A DNA stretch of 64,000 bases from Nonlabens ulvanivorans (GCF_000732625.1 NZ_JPJI01000032.1:1369180-1433179), one strand, 5' to 3'. Numbered from the stretch's first letter, positions 44,588 through 53,756 are shown. Numbers and translations are program-made. The notes: a model not told the origin generated them from the sequence alone.

Positions 44588-45594
44588 TATGGGTACATGA
44601 TATTAACGATCAACTCTTGTAGTAAATCGTGTTGTTGTGGTTTATTAGTTCCTACACCTTTAGACTTCATGTCTATATCGCGTATGATCTTGATCGCATG
44701 ACTGCAATGCTTCATAGAATAATGTTTGGCCGCAGTAAAATATTCTTGTACAAAAAATGGACTTACACCTATCTGTCTTGCGACCGTTTGTGGATTGCGG
44801 TCGGTCATCGCGTGCAGTTTTAATAACTGTACAAAGAAACTGTGCAGTTGTCCTATGGTCACGACCAGTGGATTATCCTTAGGATTCTCAGCAAAATAGT
44901 TGATAATGCGATTCACCTTTACTGTATCTCGAGATCCCAGCGCCTTGCGCAGTTCAAAGTTGTTATAATCTTTTGAGATTCCTATATTTTCTTCAATCAG
45001 CTGTGGTGTGATCATTGTTCCCGCAGGGACGATAATCATCAATTTGTCCAGTTCGTTTTTGATTTTGGCAATCTCAGTTCCCAGAAACTCAATCAGCATC
45101 TGTCCAGCTTTGGGCTCAATGTTATAGCCATTACTCTTTAAATGGCTGTTGATCCATGGCAGGACTTTATTCTCATACAGCGGTTTACTTTCAAAGAAAA
45201 CGGCATTTTTTGCCATTTCTTTAAACACCTTTTTGCGCTTGTCTGGTGTTTTGTATTTATAGTTAAAGACTAGAATCGTGGTAGGTTGAGGCTGTTTTGC
45301 ATAAGATTCAAACTTATCCCAGTGACGTGCTAGATCTTGTGCCTCTTTAACGATGATCACCTGATAGTCTGCCATCATCGGGAAACGCTTTGCATTTTCA
45401 ACCAGCTCGCCCATGTCTATATCACGACCATACAGCACCATCTGGTTAAAGCCTTTCTCGCCTTCGTCCAGTACATTTGCAGCAATGTAATCGCTTATCT
45501 CATCAATAAAATAAGGTTCATTACCATATAAAAAGTAAATAGGAGCAAGTTTCCTATTCTTTATATCTTCTATAATTTTTTTGGTATCACTCAT
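44587..45594 (-). CDS. holA: DNA polymerase III delta subunit
   Basis: 335 aa. Typical HolA features: PIYFLYGNEPYFIDEI (18-33), the DNA-clamp-loader AAA-like fold with FPMMADYQVIIVKEA, FNYKYKTPDKRKK, and the collar domain towards the end. Delta opens the beta clamp in the clamp loader. The gene is divergent from the HsdR_N gene with only 33 bases between the start codons. Confidence 0.92.
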   Translation of the reverse strand: MSDTKKIIEDIKNRKLAPIYFLYGNEPYFIDEISDYIAANVLDEGEKGFNQMVLYGRDIDMGELVENAKRFPMMADYQVIIVKEAQDLARHWDKFESYAKQPQPTTILVFNYKYKTPDKRKKVFKEMAKNAVFFESKPLYENKVLPWINSHLKSNGYNIEPKAGQMLIEFLGTEIAKIKNELDKLMIIVPAGTMITPQLIEENIGISKDYNNFELRKALGSRDTVKVNRIINYFAENPKDNPLVVTIGQLHSFFVQLLKLHAMTDRNPQTVARQIGVSPFFVQEYFTAAKHYSMKHCSHAIKIIRDIDMKSKGVGTNKPQQHDLLQELIVNIMYP

Positions 45595-45627
45595 AAAGAG
45601 CCGTGGTGGTTTTTGTAATATTGCGGT

Positions 45628-46071
45628 ATGACGCCATTACGACTACCGGCAGGAAATTTCAGGGTTAAAAGTACTGAAAAAGGTCGGTTGATTTTTGACC
45701 AGATACGTAAAAAATTTGTCCATCTCACACCAGAGGAATGGGTGAGGCAGCATGTGGTGTTTTGGCTGCTTTCGCGAAAGCGTATACCACACAGTCTTAT
45801 TAACGTAGAAAAACAGCTCAATGTCGCAGGGACAAAGAAGCGATATGACATCCTCGTTTTTAATAAAGATGGTTCTATATATGCGGTGATTGAGTGTAAA
45901 GCGCCGCAAATAAAAATAGATCAATCCGTGTTTGACCAGATCGCGCGATACAATCTCGCACTAGAATCTGAGTATTTAATGGTCACTAATGGAATGGAAC
46001 ATTACTTTTGCACCATGGATTATGAGGCGCAACGTTATCAATTTATCCCAGATTTACCAGATTATACATGA
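45628..46071 (+). CDS. Stand-alone HsdR N-terminal-like (HSDR_N_2) nuclease-fold protein
   Basis: 147 aa. PD-(D/E)xK-like core: EWVRQHVVFWLL, then RYDILVFNKDGSIYAVIECKAPQIK, in which D and E-x-K are the expected catalytic residues. This is the N-terminal domain of type I restriction HsdR without helicase or specificity subunit; flavobacteria carry it as a separate gene. Actual nuclease activity is untested. Overlaps the next GT2 gene by four bases. Palindrome copy 7 is inside the gene and encodes LSRKR between the helix EWVRQHV and the active site. Confidence 0.78.
   Translation: MTPLRLPAGNFRVKSTEKGRLIFDQIRKKFVHLTPEEWVRQHVVFWLLSRKRIPHSLINVEKQLNVAGTKKRYDILVFNKDGSIYAVIECKAPQIKIDQSVFDQIARYNLALESEYLMVTNGMEHYFCTMDYEAQRYQFIPDLPDYT
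45768..45782. repeat. Iterated palindrome, copy 7, inside the HsdR_N-like gene
   Basis: GCTTTCGCGAAAGC (perfect 14 bp) plus G, read in frame as LSRKR. Confidence 0.93.
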
Positions 46072-47075
46072 AAATAGGAATCGTTATCTTAAACTGGAAT
46101 GGTCTAGCGCTATTGCAACGCTATTTACCCAGCGTCGTTTTACATAGTCAAGAGCATACCGTTTATGTGGCAGATAATGCCTCAACAGACGCATCGCTAT
46201 CATGGGTAAAAGAGCAGTATCCGTCTGTAAAGATTATAGAGATGGATGAAAATCGCGGTTATGCTGGTGGCTATAATGTCGCCCTACGATCTGTCGATGA
46301 AGAAATCATATGTTTATTAAATAATGATATAGAGGTTACTGAGAACTGGCTAGCACCTATCACCACACTTTTTAGGTCTGATGTCACCATAGCAGCAGCA
46401 CAACCATTGCTGCTCGATGATAAACGACGTACCCATTTTGAATATGCAGGTGCGGCAGGTGGCTATCTGGATAGACTCGCATATCCTTATTGTAGAGGTC
46501 GCATTTTTGACCAGGTAGAAGAGAACCATCAACAGTATAACGATAGTACAAATCTGGATTGGGCTAGTGGTGCCGCATTATTTGTCAAGAAGAAAGCGTT
46601 TCTAGAAGTAGGCGCACTGGATGAGGCTTATTTTGCCCATCAAGAAGAGATCGACCTGTGCTGGCGATTGCGTCATGCTGGTTATAAAATAGCAATCGCC
46701 ACAGATGCTACCGTATACCATCTAGGTGGTGGAACGCTAGCGGCACTCAATCCACGTAAGACTTTTTACAATTTTAGAAACAGTCTTTATAATATTGTAA
46801 AGAACGATCATAGTGCTAACTGGTTAGGAATCTTATTCTTGCGCATGGTACTGGATGGACTTGCTGGTTTGCAATTTCTCTTTAAAGCAAAACCAGCGCA
46901 CTTTATGGCAATATTAAAAGCGCACGCATCGTTTTATGGTGGATTAAGAACCATGCTTCAAAAAAGACAAGAAGTAAAACGATATGCTAAGAAAACATCA
47001 ACTAAGCCTGAGGTATTCTCTATAGTTTATCAGTTTTTTGTTAAAAACCGTTCAAATTATCAATCTGTAAAATAA
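46068..47075 (+). CDS. GT2 family glycosyltransferase (rhamnosyltransferase-like)
   Basis: 335 aa. IVILNWNGLALLQRYLPSV (5-23), VADNASTDAS (36-45), LLNNDIEV (metal motif, about 85-92), and the acceptor region WASGAALFVKK with EEIDLCWRLRHAGY (about 197-210). C-terminal third amphipathic. It probably adds a sugar to a surface glycan, in a locus separate from the one at the left edge. Coupled by a 4-base overlap to the HsdR_N-like gene. Confidence 0.88.
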   Translation: MKIGIVILNWNGLALLQRYLPSVVLHSQEHTVYVADNASTDASLSWVKEQYPSVKIIEMDENRGYAGGYNVALRSVDEEIICLLNNDIEVTENWLAPITTLFRSDVTIAAAQPLLLDDKRRTHFEYAGAAGGYLDRLAYPYCRGRIFDQVEENHQQYNDSTNLDWASGAALFVKKKAFLEVGALDEAYFAHQEEIDLCWRLRHAGYKIAIATDATVYHLGGGTLAALNPRKTFYNFRNSLYNIVKNDHSANWLGILFLRMVLDGLAGLQFLFKAKPAHFMAILKAHASFYGGLRTMLQKRQEVKRYAKKTSTKPEVFSIVYQFFVKNRSNYQSVK

Positions 47076-47123
47076 TAATTGATAAATGTCTGTTAAGTAT
47101 TAACATAAGAATTGTCATTTTCT

Positions 47124-47131
47124 TATTTTTG
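47124..47131 (+). promoter_or_regulatory. -7 box of the OmpA lipoprotein gene
   Basis: TATTTTTG, 21 bases before the ATG at 47153. No clear TTG at the usual spacing. Confidence 0.45.
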
Positions 47132-47152
47132 AATTCAAATTAAACAATAACA

Positions 47153-48022
47153 ATGAAAAAAATAATCATAGCGATTTTGTGTGCAGGAACACTATTTTCT
47201 TGTGCATCAAAAAAAGACCTGGAAGCAGCACTTGCTAAACAGCAATCTACTCAAGAACTTTTAGATACCGCAACCGTTAAACTTAACGCCTGCCTATCTG
47301 ATGAGAAAGCTGCACAAGCAAGACTAAGTGCTTTACAGAGCGAAATCCAAAACCTGAGAGAAAGTAATGCGTCCTTACTAAATAATGTAGGTGATCTAGC
47401 GACTCTTTCTAAAAAAGATGCAGAGATTTTAGAAACTTCGTTAGAACGTATCAAAGAGAAAGATTTACAAATCCGTTCTTTAAATGATGCGCTTACTAAA
47501 AAGGATAGTGTAACGATTGCTTTAGTAACAAGTATTAAGAGCTCACTAGGTAACGTTAATGATGAAGATATTAATGTAAACGTTGAGAAAGGTGTGGTAT
47601 TTATCTCTATTAGTGATAAACTATTATTCTCTAGCGGTAGTGATCAGATCAACAGTAACGCTTATAATGTGTTAGGTAAAGTAGGTACGATACTTAAAGA
47701 TAAGTCCAACATGGAAGTAATGATTGAAGGTCACACAGACAGTCAACCTATTGCATCAGGAAAGTTTAAAGATAACTGGGATTTAAGTACTGCGCGTGCG
47801 GCATCGATTACCCGTTATTTACAAGAGAAAGAACAAATCGATCCTGCTAGAATGACGGCAGCTGGACGTTCTTACTATGTGCCTATTGCTAGTAACGACA
47901 CTGCAGAAGGTAGAGCAAAGAACCGTAGAACTAGAATCATCATCCTTCCTAAACTAGATCAATTCTTTGATATGATCGAGTCTGGTATGGAACAAGCAAA
48001 AATAGATGCTAAAAAGCAGTAA
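47153..48022 (+). CDS. OmpA-family peptidoglycan-associated lipoprotein
   Basis: 289 aa with a lipoprotein signal (FSC, Cys about 17). A coiled coil (about 20-125) precedes an OmpA C-terminal domain (about 150-265) with EGHTDSQPI (about 187-195), DLSTARAASITRYL and AEGRAKNRRTRI, which binds diaminopimelate in peptidoglycan. Layout resembles flavobacterial MotB/OmpA-like envelope-linking lipoproteins. It is a single-gene unit with its own promoter element and a strong terminator. Confidence 0.92.
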   Translation: MKKIIIAILCAGTLFSCASKKDLEAALAKQQSTQELLDTATVKLNACLSDEKAAQARLSALQSEIQNLRESNASLLNNVGDLATLSKKDAEILETSLERIKEKDLQIRSLNDALTKKDSVTIALVTSIKSSLGNVNDEDINVNVEKGVVFISISDKLLFSSGSDQINSNAYNVLGKVGTILKDKSNMEVMIEGHTDSQPIASGKFKDNWDLSTARAASITRYLQEKEQIDPARMTAAGRSYYVPIASNDTAEGRAKNRRTRIIILPKLDQFFDMIESGMEQAKIDAKKQ

Positions 48023-48046
48023 GTAGTTTTAAATACTTAGAATTAG

Positions 48047-48080
48047 AAAAAACGCTTCAAGAAATTGAAGCGTTTTTTTT
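48047..48080 (+). terminator. Terminator of the OmpA gene
   Basis: Perfect 12-bp arms AAAACGCTTCAA (48049-48060) and TTGAAGCGTTTT (48065-48076), tetraloop GAAA, T run. Confidence 0.95.
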
Positions 48081-48098
48081 ATGTACCATTTAAAACCT

Positions 48099-48125
48099 GT
48101 CATGCTGAATTCATTTCAGCATCTG
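48099..48125. repeat. REP-like inverted repeat
   Basis: Short imperfect palindromic unit with perfect 7-bp arms TGCTGAA (48103-48109) and TTCAGCA (48115-48121). It resembles the GTCATGCTGAA...TTCAGCATCT repeat often seen between Bacteroidota genes. Seen once here. Confidence 0.55.
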
Positions 48126-48184
48126 CAAATGATGGAAAAGTAGGTGTGTAACACCTGAATCGTCTAACTACTAAACATTAAAAA

Positions 48185-48805
48185 TTACACTACCTGAAAA
48201 ATAGCAGCCCCATAAATAGCAAAGCGTACAAAACGCAATAGACCGATGATAAGCCACCATTTAAAATCATACTTCAACATACCTGCCACAAGACTAGAAA
48301 TAGAAAAAGGCAGTGGAAGTAAAGCGCCTACAGCGATAAGAATACCACCCCATTTTCTGGCCATTACTAATTGTTTTGCCATTCTTACTTCAAGGTAATA
48401 ATGTATGCTAGGTATTTTAAGAGCACGACGTCCTAAGAAATAAGCGGTCATTCCGCCTAAATAGGAGAATAGTGCGATTAAAGATAAGTTTAAAATAGGT
48501 GTAGCAGTTTTTCCTGCCCAGGCAATAAATAACTCTGGCGGAATCAATCCTAGAATCGTTTCTGATAGATAGAAAAAAGCTAAAACCCCATAATCTGGTA
48601 ATTTCTCTACGGCTAGTTCTAGCATAGAAGGAATATCCATCACCCAGAAGTGAATGGCAGCAAGAATACCTACTACAACAAGTACTGGCGGCATTGATTT
48701 TTTAATGCTCTCTACTACAAAAGAATAGAACCCAGTAAGCTTATAATAGCGGTGCGCTCTATTGAATTTAAATTTGCTTTTATGTCTTTTAGCTGTATCT
48801 GACAC
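48185..48805 (-). CDS. VTT/DedA-like membrane protein
   Basis: 206 aa with five to six membrane helices; the family core is ETILGLIPPELFIAWAGK (about 82-99) and GRRALKIPSIHYYLEVRM plus ALLPLPFSISSLVAGML. The start codon is GTG at 48805. Related SNARE-assoc/VTT proteins are thought to be lipid scramblases or undecaprenyl-phosphate recyclers. It is a single gene, divergent from the helicase gene. Confidence 0.78.
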   Translation of the reverse strand: MSDTAKRHKSKFKFNRAHRYYKLTGFYSFVVESIKKSMPPVLVVVGILAAIHFWVMDIPSMLELAVEKLPDYGVLAFFYLSETILGLIPPELFIAWAGKTATPILNLSLIALFSYLGGMTAYFLGRRALKIPSIHYYLEVRMAKQLVMARKWGGILIAVGALLPLPFSISSLVAGMLKYDFKWWLIIGLLRFVRFAIYGAAIFQVV

Positions 48806-48926
48806 TGTGAATTGAATAAGTCTACAAAAATAATGATTTTAGGCGGTGTTCATTGTTAATATAATGGGAAGAAAAAATTATTAGTTAAACCTAGGAAAAT
48901 GGGCTGTATAAAGTATTTAAAAGCGC

Positions 48927-48934
48927 TATTTTTG
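48927..48934 (+). promoter_or_regulatory. -7 box of the helicase gene
   Basis: TATTTTTG, 29 bases before the ATG at 48964. No matching TTG box found. Confidence 0.45.
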
Positions 48935-48963
48935 CAAATCTCAAAATCTAAAGAAAGCCATTG

Positions 48964-50478
48964 ATGACCACTAATCCTGATACTAAAGTAAAGTCGTTGT
49001 ATGATTACCAGAAACGTGATCTTGCAGAGATTTTTGACCGTATCGATAATAAATCAGACGATTATAACCTTCTATATCAACTACCTACAGGTGGTGGTAA
49101 AACGGTTATATTCTCAGAAATTGTAAGAAAGTATCTTAAAGAGAAGCAGAAAAAAGTAGTTATTCTCACGCACCGTATCGAGTTATGTAAGCAAACCTCT
49201 AAAATGCTTAATGGCTTTAATGTGAAGAATAAAGTGATCAACTCTAAGGTAAAAGAGCTCGATGATCAAAATGAGTATGAATGTTTTGTGGCGATGGTGG
49301 AGACATTGAACAATAGATTACAAGATGATAAACTTGAGTTAGAGGATATCGGTCTTGTGATTATTGATGAAGCTCACTACAATAGTTTCAGAAAATTATT
49401 CAAGTACTTTGAGCACTGTTTTATTTTAGGAGTTACAGCAACACCTTTAAGTTCTAACTTTAAGTTACCTATGAAGGATAACTATAGAGAACTTATCGTA
49501 GGAGATAGTATATCATCTCTTGTAAATCAAGGATTCTTAGCACAAGCTGTTACACACACCTATGATGTAGGACTTAGTGGACTTACCATAGGTATGAACG
49601 GTGATTATACTGTTAAGTCTAGTGAGAAGCTTTACATCGACTCATCAATGCAAGATAAGCTGCTGCAATCCTATAACGATGTGTGTAAAGGGAAGAAGAC
49701 CTTAATCTTTAACAACGGTATCCGTACTTCAATAGAGGTAGAAGAGACTTTTAAAAGAGCAGGAATAGAAGTAAGACACTTAGATAATACCAATACTAAA
49801 GAAGAGCGTAAAGAGATTCTTAAGTGGTTTAAAAATAAACCAGATGCTGTTCTTACGTCGGTAAGTATCTTAACAACAGGTTTTGATGAGCCTAGTGTAG
49901 AGTGTATTATACTTAACAGAGCGACAAAATCACTGACGTTGTATTATCAAATGATCGGTCGTGGTTCTCGTATCCTTAAAGATAAAAAAGAATTCCATAT
50001 TGTCGATCTAGGAAATAATGTGGCTCGTTTTGGTTTATGGAATGAGCCTGTGGACTGGCAACAAGTATTCAGATCTCCAGATTTCTATGTAGAGAACATC
50101 GTATCTGATGAAGAGATTGAACGCAATTTTGTTTACAGAATGCCTGTCGATGTAAAAGCAGAGTTTCCTAACACCACTGATTTTACTTTTGATGTAAAAG
50201 GTGCTTATAAACGTATCACTAAAGAAAATCGTAAGTCCAAAGAGGTATTGGATGAATCTATCGCACAACACGTACAATGGTGTGTGGAGAATAGTGAAGA
50301 CGTTTTTGATGCACGTATTCTTGCAAAACTACTTAAGGAAGATATTAAAGATAGAATCCGTCGTTACTCTTATTGCATCATCAATAATACAAACAACTAT
50401 AAGGATTGGTTAGAAGAGGACTACTACCGTAGATTACGCCTTGCAATTCAACAAGAGTTTGCTGGTGTAGATGCTTAA
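48964..50478 (+). CDS. DEAD/DEAH-box superfamily 2 helicase
   Basis: 504 aa from the ATG at 48964 (an in-frame TTG directly before it is less likely). Motif I LPTGGGKT (about 40-47), motif II IIDEAH (about 136-141), motif III GVTATPL, and helicase C motif QMIGRGSRI (about 336-344). The C-terminal 130 residues are unassigned. It resembles the RAD25/UvrB-like helicases that flavobacteria carry singly; it could act on DNA or RNA. Followed directly by palindrome copy 8 and a strong terminator. Confidence 0.85.
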   Translation: MTTNPDTKVKSLYDYQKRDLAEIFDRIDNKSDDYNLLYQLPTGGGKTVIFSEIVRKYLKEKQKKVVILTHRIELCKQTSKMLNGFNVKNKVINSKVKELDDQNEYECFVAMVETLNNRLQDDKLELEDIGLVIIDEAHYNSFRKLFKYFEHCFILGVTATPLSSNFKLPMKDNYRELIVGDSISSLVNQGFLAQAVTHTYDVGLSGLTIGMNGDYTVKSSEKLYIDSSMQDKLLQSYNDVCKGKKTLIFNNGIRTSIEVEETFKRAGIEVRHLDNTNTKEERKEILKWFKNKPDAVLTSVSILTTGFDEPSVECIILNRATKSLTLYYQMIGRGSRILKDKKEFHIVDLGNNVARFGLWNEPVDWQQVFRSPDFYVENIVSDEEIERNFVYRMPVDVKAEFPNTTDFTFDVKGAYKRITKENRKSKEVLDESIAQHVQWCVENSEDVFDARILAKLLKEDIKDRIRRYSYCIINNTNNYKDWLEEDYYRRLRLAIQQEFAGVDA

Positions 50479-50484
50479 TTAGTT

Positions 50485-50500
50485 CGCTTTCGCGAAAGCG
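50485..50500. repeat. Iterated palindrome, copy 8 (perfect, 16 bp)
   Basis: CGCTTTCGCGAAAGCG six bases after the helicase stop, before the terminator. Confidence 0.95.
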
Positions 50501-50521
50501 ATATATCAAAAATAACTGCAT

Positions 50522-50561
50522 AAAAAAAGCAGCTTTCTAATTTAGAAAGCTGCTTTTTTTT
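50522..50561. terminator. Bidirectional terminator between helicase and M28 peptidase
   Basis: Arms AAAGCAGCTTTCT (50526-50538) and AGAAAGCTGCTTT (50544-50556) with A tract before and T tract after. The genes converge here. Confidence 0.9.
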
Positions 50562-50576
50562 ATTAAGGTAAGAACT

Positions 50577-51620
50577 CTATTTTAAAGTAGGTCTGCTTTG
50601 GCTGTTTGCAAGTTCCCAAGCAGTTACAAATACGAGTTGAGCTCTTTTTTGATAAAGCTCGTACTCAATTTTATCAGGTGTATCGCCTGCACGGTGATAA
50701 TCCTCATGTGTACCATTGAAATAGAAAATCACTGGTACATCATTCTTTGCAAAATTATAGTGGTCAGAGCGATAGTAAAAACGGTTAGGATCATCTTTAC
50801 CATTATAAGTGTAATCTAGATCTAACTTCATGTATTTTTCATTGGCCATTTCAGAAAGATCATGTAAGTCCTGACTTAACATATCACTACCTATTAAGTA
50901 GATGTAGTCTGTTTTTGCTTCTCTTTTAGGGTCGATACGACCGATCATGTCTATGTTAAGATTTGCAATCGTGTTTTCCATAGCATATACAGGATTCTCA
51001 GAATAGTACTTACTACCATAAAGTCCGATCTCTTCACCAGTAACGTGTAAGAATAGGATAGAGCGTTTAGGTCCGTATCCATCTTCTGCGGCTTTCTTAA
51101 AAGCTTCGGCAATCTCGATAAGTGCAATCGTACCACTACCATCATCATCTGCACCATTAAATACGACACCGTTCTTAGTACCGATATGGTCTAGGTGAGC
51201 AGATATTACCAGTACTTCTTCAGGCTTTTCAGTTCCTTTAATGAATCCTAGAACATTTTCTGAGGTAAGGTCTGGTTTGTTGAAGTAACTACCAGGAACC
51301 GTTTGAAAATAGCTTCCGTCCAGATTTCCACCAGCGACGCCCATTTTCTCATATAAGGACTGAAGATACTCTACCGCTTTTTTCTGTCCTGGAGATCCTG
51401 TGTAGCGACCTTCCATTTCATCACTAGCATAGTAATATAGTTGGTCTCTAAGTTCGTCTAAAGTAATTGTATTAGCATACTTCATAGCGTCTACATCTGC
51501 ATATGCGTTTGTAGATACCATTTCTTTTTTATCCTTTTCTTCGTTGGATTTTTTCTTGCTAGAACAAGAAGCGATAAGGGCAACAGCGCTTATGGCTAGT
51601 ATGGTGTGTTTAAAATTCAA
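50577..51620 (-). CDS. M28-family zinc aminopeptidase, lipoprotein
   Basis: 347 aa with a lipoprotein signal (LIASC, Cys about 19). Co-catalytic zinc ligands: SAHLDHIG (His, about 140-147), NGADDDGSG (Asp, about 154-162), TGEEIGLYGS (Glu), NIDMIGR (Asp) and RSDHYNF (His). Removes N-terminal residues from peptides in the periplasm or on the outer membrane. The start is TTG at 51620. The carboxypeptidase-regulatory-like gene lies 27 bases upstream on the same strand. Confidence 0.9.
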   Translation of the reverse strand: MNFKHTILAISAVALIASCSSKKKSNEEKDKKEMVSTNAYADVDAMKYANTITLDELRDQLYYYASDEMEGRYTGSPGQKKAVEYLQSLYEKMGVAGGNLDGSYFQTVPGSYFNKPDLTSENVLGFIKGTEKPEEVLVISAHLDHIGTKNGVVFNGADDDGSGTIALIEIAEAFKKAAEDGYGPKRSILFLHVTGEEIGLYGSKYYSENPVYAMENTIANLNIDMIGRIDPKREAKTDYIYLIGSDMLSQDLHDLSEMANEKYMKLDLDYTYNGKDDPNRFYYRSDHYNFAKNDVPVIFYFNGTHEDYHRAGDTPDKIEYELYQKRAQLVFVTAWELANSQSRPTLK

Positions 51621-51647
51621 GATAATATAGTTTAGTGTTGGTTTAAT

Positions 51648-52442
51648 TTAATTGCGTTTAAGAACCTTGTATTCTTCATAACACTCGCTTATAGCGTCTA
51701 GTATTTGAAGATCATTTGCGGTATCAATAAAGGATTTAGAGTACTGGCAATTGCGTAAGATAGCATCAATACTTACTTTATCCATTTGAAGTAAGTTCAT
51801 TAAGGTCTCTCGGTCATACTTACTTTGTAGTAAGTTACGTATCTCATCTTGTTCTTTAATCTGCCTTAATTTGCGCATGGAAGTACCTTTCTTACCAAAT
51901 ACATTATAGAGGAAATCTGCTGGATTAAATATAGAGCCCAGTACCTTAGTTACAGCGCCTGGTTCATCATTACCAGCTTCATAAGCTTTAGGTAAACCGC
52001 TAATGCTGTAGCGTCTATTATTATAGATAGGAGCTTTGCGCGCATCGATCTCTAAAAATCCTGTAAGCGCCACCACTTTAATATCGATTTCTTCTAATGC
52101 GATTCCTTTTTCGGTCATAGAAATAGTGACATCTCCAAATTTGAGCCAGTCTTCTGTTACTTTAACTGTGATGGTCTCAAAGCCTATATATGAGAAGAAT
52201 AGCGTATCGTTAACACGAGCTGGAATTTTAAAAGCTCCAGATTCTGTAGAGATCGTACCTTTTACTTGATTAAGGTTAACGATATTCACATTGCTGATGA
52301 TGCTATCATTTTTGGCATTGAGTATTTTACCAAAAACAGACGTGCTTTTAGATGTTTCAGTGCTAGTCGTATTCTCCTGTGCAAGACCTATGCTTGTAAT
52401 CAAGAGAATTAATAGTAGGGTAAGTTGTTGTAATGCTTTCAT
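51648..52442 (-). CDS. CarboxypepD_reg-like exported protein
   Basis: 264 aa with a signal peptide (ends about residue 21, IGLAQ). Beta-sandwich domain about 36-115: FGKILNAKNDSIISNVNIVN (in part), GTISTESGAFKIPARVNDTLFFSYIGFE, the peg-like domain also found at the N-terminus of SusC/TonB receptors. The C-terminal half is helical (RKLRQIKEQDEIRNLLQSKY). It has no barrel, so it may modulate a transporter or anchor. Probably periplasmic. Confidence 0.78.
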   Translation of the reverse strand: MKALQQLTLLLILLITSIGLAQENTTSTETSKSTSVFGKILNAKNDSIISNVNIVNLNQVKGTISTESGAFKIPARVNDTLFFSYIGFETITVKVTEDWLKFGDVTISMTEKGIALEEIDIKVVALTGFLEIDARKAPIYNNRRYSISGLPKAYEAGNDEPGAVTKVLGSIFNPADFLYNVFGKKGTSMRKLRQIKEQDEIRNLLQSKYDRETLMNLLQMDKVSIDAILRNCQYSKSFIDTANDLQILDAISECYEEYKVLKRN

Positions 52443-52505
52443 TCTGTGAGCTAAAATAATGTAACGAGTTGGGTTTTAATGAGGTTTATTAATTAATTAA
52501 CTACC

Positions 52506-53075
52506 TTAAGTTAAATAAGCAATTAGCTTTTTCAACGCAATACCACGATGACTTATTTCACCTTTCTCGACTAAACTCATTTGAGCAAAGGTTTTTTCAT
52601 AACCATTAGGCATAAAAATAGGGTCGTACCCAAAACCTTTATCGCCATGATAGGACTTAGTTATTACACCATCACAAACACCTTCAAAAAGCGTCTGACA
52701 TCGATCCATATCTAGTGCAAATACAGTTACAAATCGGGCACTACGATCTCGTTTGTCTTCTAGGTTTTTGAGTAAAAGTTCCATGTTGTCTTCACTACTT
52801 TTATGCTCTCCAGCATATCTAGCACTATAAACGCCAGGTTCATTATTAAGGGCAAAGACTTCTAATCCTGTATCATCAGCAAAAACAGGTAGGTCATAAC
52901 GCTGTCTGATAAATTGAACTTTTTGTGCTGCGTTACCAGAAATAGTTGTTGAGGTCTCTGGAATATCTTCGTGCATTCCTATATCATCAAGACTTAATAG
53001 TTTGATGTTTTCTGGCATCATGATTTGAACTTCTTTGAGCTTATTCTTATTATGAGTAGCAAATATGATTTCCAT
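52506..53075 (-). CDS. rdgB: Non-canonical purine NTP pyrophosphatase (RdgB/HAM1)
   Basis: 189 aa with all family motifs: FATHNKNKLKEV (4-15), VFADDTGLEV (about 64-73), GVYSARYAG (about 81-89), GFGYDPIFMP and SHRGIALKKL. Hydrolyses ITP, dITP and XTP to protect DNA from hypoxanthine. Starts three bases after the alpha/beta hydrolase stop, so the two are co-read. Confidence 0.96.
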   Translation of the reverse strand: MEIIFATHNKNKLKEVQIMMPENIKLLSLDDIGMHEDIPETSTTISGNAAQKVQFIRQRYDLPVFADDTGLEVFALNNEPGVYSARYAGEHKSSEDNMELLLKNLEDKRDRSARFVTVFALDMDRCQTLFEGVCDGVITKSYHGDKGFGYDPIFMPNGYEKTFAQMSLVEKGEISHRGIALKKLIAYLT

Positions 53076-53077
53076 TT

Positions 53078-53722
53078 TTAAAGTGTGTTTGAGATGTCGA
53101 CTAGTAATTGAGTGTCAACTTCATGTTTTATATCTGGTCTGTGTAATTCACATTCCGTGCCGAAAAGCATCTGGATTTTTTTATTTTCTCGTTGTATTAA
53201 ATCAGCAGTGACATATTCATCTTTGGTTCCAGATATATGAATGTTTCTAGTGGATAACGATTTGAATTTTACACTATCTAATTCGTTGAATTCGTTAGGT
53301 ATAGAGCCACTGTGCATTACTAAAGCTTTAACTGGTGAATTGTAGTGTAATAAGAACCTTGTGGCAATTGAAACACCTTGTGAGTAACCCATGATTACCA
53401 TTCTTTTATCGCGGTGTAAGCCTTCTTCTTTTAAAACAGCATCTACATAATTAAGGTTGTTTTGCATTTCTTGATCTGTGTCAACTCTAGTAAGCCAGCT
53501 AGAACCTACATGCTTAAAGTTTTTACCTAGATAGTATTTTGAAGGCGCTTGTAAAACAATCACTGCATTTTTCAACGGGTCTAAACCAGTAAAATATCTT
53601 TTAAAAAACCTGGCGAGGTATCCTAAGCCGTGAAAACAAATCCATATATTCTCTGTAGTTTCAGTTACAGGATTTAATACCTCGTATGAATTAGTATGTT
53701 GATAAGAGATTGTTTTTACCAT
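53078..53722 (-). CDS. Alpha/beta-hydrolase (carboxylesterase-like)
   Basis: 214 aa from the ATG at 53722 (MVKTISYQ). An in-frame upstream start at 53788 would overlap the divergent thioesterase gene and is rejected. Nucleophile elbow GYSQG (Ser about 110), oxyanion region WICFHGLGY (about 28-36), catalytic Asp in SGTKDEYV and His in DIKHEV. It fits phospholipase/carboxylesterase-type esterases; the substrate is unknown. Divergent from the menaquinone block across only 34 bases. Confidence 0.83.
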   Translation of the reverse strand: MVKTISYQHTNSYEVLNPVTETTENIWICFHGLGYLARFFKRYFTGLDPLKNAVIVLQAPSKYYLGKNFKHVGSSWLTRVDTDQEMQNNLNYVDAVLKEEGLHRDKRMVIMGYSQGVSIATRFLLHYNSPVKALVMHSGSIPNEFNELDSVKFKSLSTRNIHISGTKDEYVTADLIQRENKKIQMLFGTECELHRPDIKHEVDTQLLVDISNTL

Positions 53723-53740
53723 AGTTTGATGACTGTTCCT

Positions 53741-53748
53741 TATTTTTG
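53741..53748 (+). promoter_or_regulatory. -7 box of the hotdog thioesterase gene
   Basis: TATTTTTG, 8 bases before the ATG at 53757, inside the 34-base divergent gap. Confidence 0.5.
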
Positions 53749-53756
53749 GTAAAGAT

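Noticed and set aside
45591-45924. Two minus-strand frames (86 and 93 codons) opposite the HsdR_N-like gene
   Set aside because: Shadows; they overlap the divergent start region and lack family features.
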